The notes beneath the pieces were generated by a model. The model was not told the origin of the DNA. It searched no databases and saw only the letters and a program-made list of their open reading frames with translations. From positions 1 to 64,000 of the forward strand of contig JAJAGP010003229.1 of the NCBI GenBank assembly GCA_025084515.1: a stretch of 64,000 nt of DNA. The letters are read 5' to 3'. The DNA is from Ancistrus triradiatus. Taxonomy: Eukaryota; Chordata; Actinopteri; Siluriformes; Loricariidae. A program made the translations under genes and the position numbers. This document shows, piece after piece, positions 58,868 through 64,000 of the stretch. Position 1 is the stretch's first letter. Each line of letters starts with the position of its first letter.

Positions 58868-59180
58868 ACACATGCACTCACATTGGAACACTTTAGAGAG
58901 ACCAATTGACCTAAATGGGATGTGAGGGGAAATTGGTCTACTCAGAGGAAACCCATGCAGAAATGTGGAATGGAAAAGTCATTAATTCATTTTCATATCT
59001 GCTTAAGCTAATTCAGGGTTAGGGGAAGCTGGGGCTTATACAGAAATACAGGGCACAAGGCAGGGCAACACTAGACAGGGCACCAATCCATCACAGGGCA
59101 CACACACACACACGCACACTGGGACATTTTAGAGAACCACTAATCCTTACACATGTCTTTGGGATGTGGGACTAAACCAC
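58868..59180 (-). repeat. Two partial SINE-B copies in tandem
   Basis: The first (58868-58970) has CACTTTAGAGAGACCAATTG. The second (58985-59180) starts from the 3' tail (TTCATTTTCATATCTGCTTA) and has GGGCACCAATCCATCACAGG, a (CA)n at 59101-59114 and ACACATGTCTTTGGGATGTG. Both read on the minus strand. Confidence 0.65.
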
Positions 59181-59337
59181 AGTACCTGGTACAAGCTATA
59201 CTTTACTGTTTTCTAACTTGTAGGGAATTACAATGCGAATTTAAGTTCCCTCAAAAGAAGTGTACAAAACAATCAAACAAAGAAGAAAAAACAAGCAAAA
59301 AAAAAAAAGAGAAAACAGACACAAGTCATAGTTAAAT

Positions 59338-59880
59338 GTATTTATGTACTTGACCTTTTTTCCAACAGAGGCATTGTCTCAAAAGCAAGTGTTTATAAAA
59401 ATCTAGGCACACAGCCCATCTGAACAAGCCTATGTGAGAGTGGCAAGGAAAAAAACACCCTAAATGTAATTGAAAAAGAAACCTTGGAGGACCAAGATTC
59501 AAAAACATAACCAATCTGGCTACAAGGAGGATTATTATAAGAACTAAATTAAAATTACCTAAATAATAAGTTATAATAATAGTTAAACATTTCAGAAGCT
59601 AAATAGAATAATTATGACAGAAAACAATGAAAAGAAAGTATAATAACATATTTAATAAAGTACATTTGAATAAATTGAAGGGAGACTACAAAAAAAAAAT
59701 ATCTATTGTGGTCTAAGAAAAGGTATGAGGACTGAAACTGGTGCTGGATCAAAGCTTGGAGAGAAAACAGAATATGTAGTTAGGGATGTTAAGAGGGCAA
59801 AGTCTATAAACAGAACCCATTTGTGCCTACCTAGTCCCAAAAATATGCCGCAGCAACGCTACCTGCTGCATTAATCTTTA
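59338..59880 (-). repeat. L2 LINE 3' UTR copy, diverged
   Basis: Blocks GAGGCATTGTCTCAAAAGCA, GAGAGTGGCAAGGAAAAAAA and GGAGAGAAAACAGAATATGT are in the order of the 3' UTR of the LINE at 15590, with an AT-rich insertion (59525-59700). It is more diverged than the neighbouring copy at 59997. Confidence 0.6.
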
Positions 59881-59996
59881 CTATCTTAATTTTCAGCTTA
59901 AGTTAAGTATAATAATCCTGGTACATATGCAGAATGTTTATTGCAGGGGGGCACAGCAAGGCAAATGAATGAGGCAAGTCTGAGCACTGCTATGTC

Positions 59997-60560
59997 AAGT
60001 CAAGTTCAAGTCAGATCTATTATATACGCTTTTTACAACTGGAGCATTGTCTCAAAGGCAACTGTACAAGTTTAGATTATCTCCTACTAAACTACGTCCA
60101 ATCCCAATTGAGCAAGCCTAGGGCGACAGAGCAAGGGAAAAACTCCCTAAGTGTTATAGGAAGAAACCTTAGGAGGACCAAAGACTCAAAAAGGGACCCA
60201 ACCTCCTTGGGCTGGAGCTGATGACGGAAGCAGCTTGCATGGAGCTACAGCAGATGAACATCATGTGTGGGGCTGGAACCAGCACCGGAACACAGCTCGG
60301 AGAGAAAACAGAAAATGTAATTAGTTATTGATTAAGAGCACAGTGTCTATTAACAATCACTGATGCCATGTGTAGCATGAGACCCCGGCAGCATTAGCTA
60401 AAGCAGCATAGCTAGAAAGAGAAGAACTGGTAGGAAACACAGCCAAGAGGGATCACATGAGACATTGGCAACCCCACGGGAGGCAGAAGACAGCAACCCA
60501 ATGTCTCTGATCACCATAAGACTCTTTGACTATGAACCCCCACACAGTAAAAATTTAAGA
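59997..60560 (-). repeat. L2 LINE 3' UTR copy
   Basis: From GTCAAGTTCAAGTCAGATCT at the 3' terminus through GCAAGCCTAGGGCGACAG, CACAGCTCGGAGAGAAAACA and GGGATCACATGAGACATTGG, it parallels 15590-16270. It is truncated before the coding region. Confidence 0.85.
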
Positions 60561-62213
60561 GACATAATACATGGCACTTGTAATAATTCCATTGTAAAGG
60601 TAATTTGTCACATTTTGTTTTTTTCAATAAGAAGTTTCAATATTTGATTAATTAAAATGTTTAAAATAAACATTGCAAAAGATGTGTATGTGTTTGCTGT
60701 ATGTGTTGTATGTGTGGGGGGTTGGGGGGTTCAAAAATATTCTTGTCTACAAAAGGGGGAACTGCAGAAAAAGTTTGGGAACCACTGTTTTGACCTATTC
60801 ATGAGTCTGAAGAACAGATCAAGGTGGAACAGAAGTGTTAGGCTGACAAAACATCATACTCATTGAAGGCTTGGCAGACCATGCTGACTTGCTAGCTGAA
60901 AGCAGGCTGGACAGAGCATTCACAATGTCATGAGTCTTATATATGAGCTGACTTGATGTCTGGCACATGCCCAAATTACAGAGCTGGCATAGCAACGTTA
61001 GGGAAAAAAAATAAAAAATCACGTGGAAAAACTGAGACAACCATGTGACAGGACACCAGAACACTTTTTTTAGTAAGTAGAGAAACAGCAGGAACTGCCC
61101 TGACAGCTGTACAACGGCTAGAGATAAGATGAGAGGGGAAATGAAGAAAAAGTATTAAAGAGTAATTAATGTATCAAACTCTGACTGCAGATTAGAGATA
61201 GTTAATAAAAGAAAATAACCCATTAGAAATTAATAAACGGTTCCTATCACACTGTAATGATATTACCTTTCTCATTACTCTCTGGAAAAAAGTAATCACA
61301 CGACTCATTGCTTTGCTTCTACTCTCTAAGCTCTCTAAATGACATACAAATGTGTATCAGTTGGAAAGTACAAGGATGACAATAATCTGTTCAGCACCTT
61401 ATTAAGGAACAAATAGCCAATTAAGTTTAAAACGCAAAGCTTGTGCAATCTGGAAAGTCAGAAACTCAAAAATCAAAAACTGAAAAAACAAACTTTATGA
61501 ATAAATCCATTTGAGGGTTACAGACCCAAATGAGAGGTTGCTTTTAGTTCATGAATTCAATATACAAAGTTATTTAATGAATTTATTCTGAATAAAAAGA
61601 ATATCTCCCCTTTTTGGAAACGTTCTTGCTAGTGATGTGTCATCCATGAATGAGTCATTTTATTGACTTGTTTGTGTGAACAAAACAAACTTCTAAATTG
61701 TTATTCTGTTGAACTTTAATGCTCTGTCATTCACAGCGACGATTTCTTTGCCTCAATCAAGAAAAAAGACTTTGAAACACAAAAGTTATTTGTTCACACT
61801 CTGCAAATCTGGGGGATTTCCTGACACATCCATTATAATCTCACCAAATCCTTCTCCAGAGACAGGGCAGGTAAATTACACATTATAAGTTGTCTCAGTA
61901 AAAGTTTGCTCACACAGAAGCCACATTTGAAGCGGCTTTTTGATTTCCAGTTATAAAAAAACAGGCATGTATTTATCTGAATATGGCACATACTTATATC
62001 CACATAATAAACCATATTGTGTTATTTAGGTATTTTTATTAGCATGGAATGCCTAAATTACTTTTAATATCAGTACATGACATGTTGGCTTCTGCTATAA
62101 ACCCTAGGCAGTGCACTATGTAGGCAATATTAAGCCATTCGGGATTCATTATGCTGGCTATATTTTCAGCTGTAGCATTTCTAATTGCTACTAACTTTAG
62201 TCTCCACCCATTT
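60561..62213. other. Unassigned spacer
   Basis: No gene or repeat recognised in 1.65 kb apart from short AT- and G-rich runs (G-run near 60714-60730). Confidence 0.45.
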
Positions 62214-62400
62214 CCCCGGTGGCACAGTGACTGGCTGGGCACTGTTGCCTCACAGCAAGACAGTCCTGGGTTTGATCCCAGGATGGAGTGGCCTGGGACC
62301 TTTCTATGTGGAGTCTGCATGTCCTCCTCGTTTCTGTGAAGGTTTACTCTGGGTACTCTGGTTTCCTCCCAAAGACATGCATTAGGTTAATTGATTACGC
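62214..62400 (+). repeat. SINE-B, 5' half
   Basis: GCCTCACAGCAAGACAGTCC, a box B GGGTTTGATCCC, CTTTCTATGTGGAGTCTGCA and CAAAGACATGCATTAGGTTA are present. The 3' body is missing. Confidence 0.8.
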
Positions 62401-62683
62401 AAAAATGGCCCTGACCTGAGTATATATATGACTTGACTGTTGATGTAACCTTGTGTCTGTGGTTGAATATTCAAGTGAGATATGAAAGCTGAAGTTGCAA
62501 AAATAAATCAACATTTACATTTGGAAATCAAGTAATGTCTGAGAAAGTTATAAAGAAAGAGTACGTATGAAAGCCAAAACAACAGAGGTAACCATTTAAA
62601 TTGATACTTGAAGAAATAAAGGATATTTATGCATTTACCTTTAGTTTTGGTGATCTGGAAAGAGCCTTAGTTTGTTGGTTTGC

Positions 62684-63316
62684 TTAGATGACAGAAAGTC
62701 AACATTAATTTAAATAACCCTTTCTTACAACCGAGGTATGCATAAGAACATCTCTGAATGCAAAACACATCAAACATTGAAGCAGATGAGCTACTGTAGT
62801 AGAAGACCACATCAAATGCCTCTCCTGTCAGCAAGACTGGGCAACTGAGGCTACAGTTTGCACAGAGACACCAAAACGGGACAATAGATGATTGGAAAAG
62901 CATTGTCTGGTCTTTCCGTTGTTTCTGATGTGACATTCAGATGGTAGGTCCAGAATCTGGTGTAATCAACATGAAATCATGGATCTATCCTGTCTTGTAT
63001 TAATGATTCAGGCTGGTGGTGGTGGTGTAAAGGTGTGGCAGATATTTTCTGACACACTTTGGGCCTTACCAACTGAGCATAGTTTAAAAGCAACAGCCTC
63101 CCTGAGCATTGCTCTTGACCATGCCCATCACTTTAGGACCACAGTGTACCATCTTCTACAAGCCATCTTAAAAAGCTCAAATCAGTTTAAAAGGTTTCTT
63201 GAACATGACAATGAGTTCAATGTACTCAAATGGTCTCCACAGTCACCAGATGTCAATCCAGTGTAGCAACTTTGGGATGTGGGAACTTTGCATTACAGTT
63301 GTGCAGCCGACAAATA
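62684..63316 (+). pseudogene. Tc1-A transposase, centre and C-terminal part
   Basis: The copy begins within the end of the DNA-binding half (TACAACCGAGGTATGCATAA, then GCATGTCTCTGAATGC-like text). It continues through IQAGGGGVKVWQIFSDTL, SIALDHAHHFRTTVYH and FLEHDNEFNVLKWSPQSPDV to VQPTN. The (TA)n tract cuts it off near 63316. The QQDN block with the second catalytic D is replaced by unrelated codons. Frameshifts are present upstream of 62979. Confidence 0.85.
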
Positions 63317-63328
63317 TATGTAAATATA

Positions 63329-63331
<3 letters not shown>

Positions 63332-63394
<63 letters not shown>
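63332..63394. repeat. (TA)n microsatellite, about 31 units
   Basis: A near-perfect TA run, then a short CA run. It separates the Tc1-A fragment from the Tc1-B derivative. ORFs across it on both strands are artefacts. Confidence 0.97.
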
Positions 63395-63403
<9 letters not shown>

Positions 63404-63660
63404 TCACTGAAAAAAAAATTAAACACCCAGATAATAATATCGGATTGCTGCAAAACTCGGCATGCAGTTATATCGCCAGATTTATCACAATAGAGTATTT
63501 ATAGGCCCAGCTGTGAACAGATGTGTCATGACAGCATGTCTTAGCAGTCAACGATCTCTCACCAAGAGGTACATTAACCAAACCCAGACCCTGTAATAAT
63601 TTACATATCTGCAACGTAACTGAATGCAGAGATTTGCAAATGTGTATTTTATATGTAGTG
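63395..63660. mobile_element. Tc1-B short derivative
   Basis: The left end is CACTCACTGAAAAAAAAATT and then ATATCGGATTGCTGCAAAAC. Further in are CAACGATCTCTCACCAAGAG, GTACATTAACC and AATTTACATATCTGCAACG, which are the right-half blocks of the 44931 copy. Almost all coding sequence is gone. The right terminus is decayed. Confidence 0.6.
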
Positions 63661-64000
63661 TGTAATTTATATATATGACAAATGAGGAACACTAAGGAAC
63701 AGCTTTCCCCTTTAGAACCTTTCCAAGCTCTGCCTTTATGTCTCCCCTACAGTTCCCGTTACACTGACCAACTGTTTCATCCAAGCTGTAGGTGAAGGTA
63801 CTCAGAGGGGAGTGGTATAATTGAAACTGAGTCAAATCTGAATGGTTTGTTGAATCTCATGTGTCCAAACATTTGTCTAATTTCAAAGTTGTGGGTTGGT
63901 AGGCACCCAAATGAATGTCACAAGCACTGGAAAAGTGACTTTTAAATAATATGTCCATTAAAGTGTGTATTAAAATTGGCAGATAATTTGTCTTAAAATT
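63661..64000. other. Unassigned spacer to window end
   Basis: Nothing recognised. Confidence 0.4.

Noticed and set aside
59101..59114. (CA)n as an independent microsatellite of interest
   Set aside because: It is a short expansion inside a SINE-B copy.
63199..63504. ORFs of 66-101 codons made of alternating I and Y on both strands
   Set aside because: They are translation of the (TA)n tract.

Overview
The window reads as nuclear DNA of a teleost fish. It is AT-rich, has no operon-like gene packing, and is filled with old, nested DNA transposons of the Tc1/mariner superfamily. It also holds tRNA-derived SINEs with box A and box B, and 5'-truncated LINEs of the CR1/L2 clade. This mix (many degraded Tc1 families, L2-tailed SINEs, an hAT-like and a Harbinger-like element) fits an ostariophysan such as a catfish. 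The species call is inference only. I see no convincing exon of an ordinary host gene, no rRNA or functional tRNA gene, and no CRISPR. The window is best read as intergenic or long-intron sequence.

Family names used here are local labels. Tc1-A to Tc1-I are distinct Tc1-like families. SINE-A is the tRNA-derived SINE with an L2-like 3' tail. SINE-B is the tRNA-like repeat with GGTGCAGTGG-type box A. SINE-C is a third tRNA-like type. Family P is a palindromic repeat. Family K is a TIR element whose ends carry CAACCCC/GGGGTTG.

Layout. 1-5 kb: partial SINE-B, a Tc1-A 3' half, a family P palindrome, a full-length decayed Tc1-E (2226-3832), a Tc1-B fragment and an L2 tail. 5-9.3 kb: a three-level nest (SINE-B interrupted by an hAT-like element, itself interrupted by Tc1-H), then a short Tc1-D deletion derivative. 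9.3-15.6 kb: mostly unassigned, with a candidate solo LTR near 11.1-11.6 kb. 15.6-24 kb: a minus-strand L2 LINE (15590-17335), Tc1 fragments and a Harbinger-like MITE carrying an L2 tail. 24-30 kb: largely unassigned, then a Tc1-A copy with a SINE-A inside. 30-38 kb: a 109-codon basic-protein ORF (30100-30429, minus), a full-length Tc1-D (32263-33706) and the best-preserved Tc1-D transposase remnant (36702-37735). 40-48 kb: MITE-like Tc1-B and Tc1-C elements with SINE insertions, and a TAAT/ATTA-rich island near 46.5-46.9 kb. 48-54 kb: small MITEs, two SINE-A copies and family K elements. 54-58 kb: family P split by a ~1 kb element with ~120 bp inverted ends. That element carries a broken first exon of a multicopy animal protein. 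Next comes a Tc1-like element holding both an L2 LINE and a SINE-A. 58-64 kb: L2 3' UTR copies, SINE-B pieces, a Tc1-A fragment, a long (TA)n tract and a Tc1-B derivative.

The sequences interact as host and parasite. SINE-A shares its 3' end with the local L2 LINE and so was probably copied by L2 reverse transcriptase. Short Tc1-B, -C and -D copies keep the ends of longer copies and were probably moved by transposase made elsewhere. All transposase and reverse transcriptase reading frames seen here are broken. The most unusual item is the 54834-55844 element.
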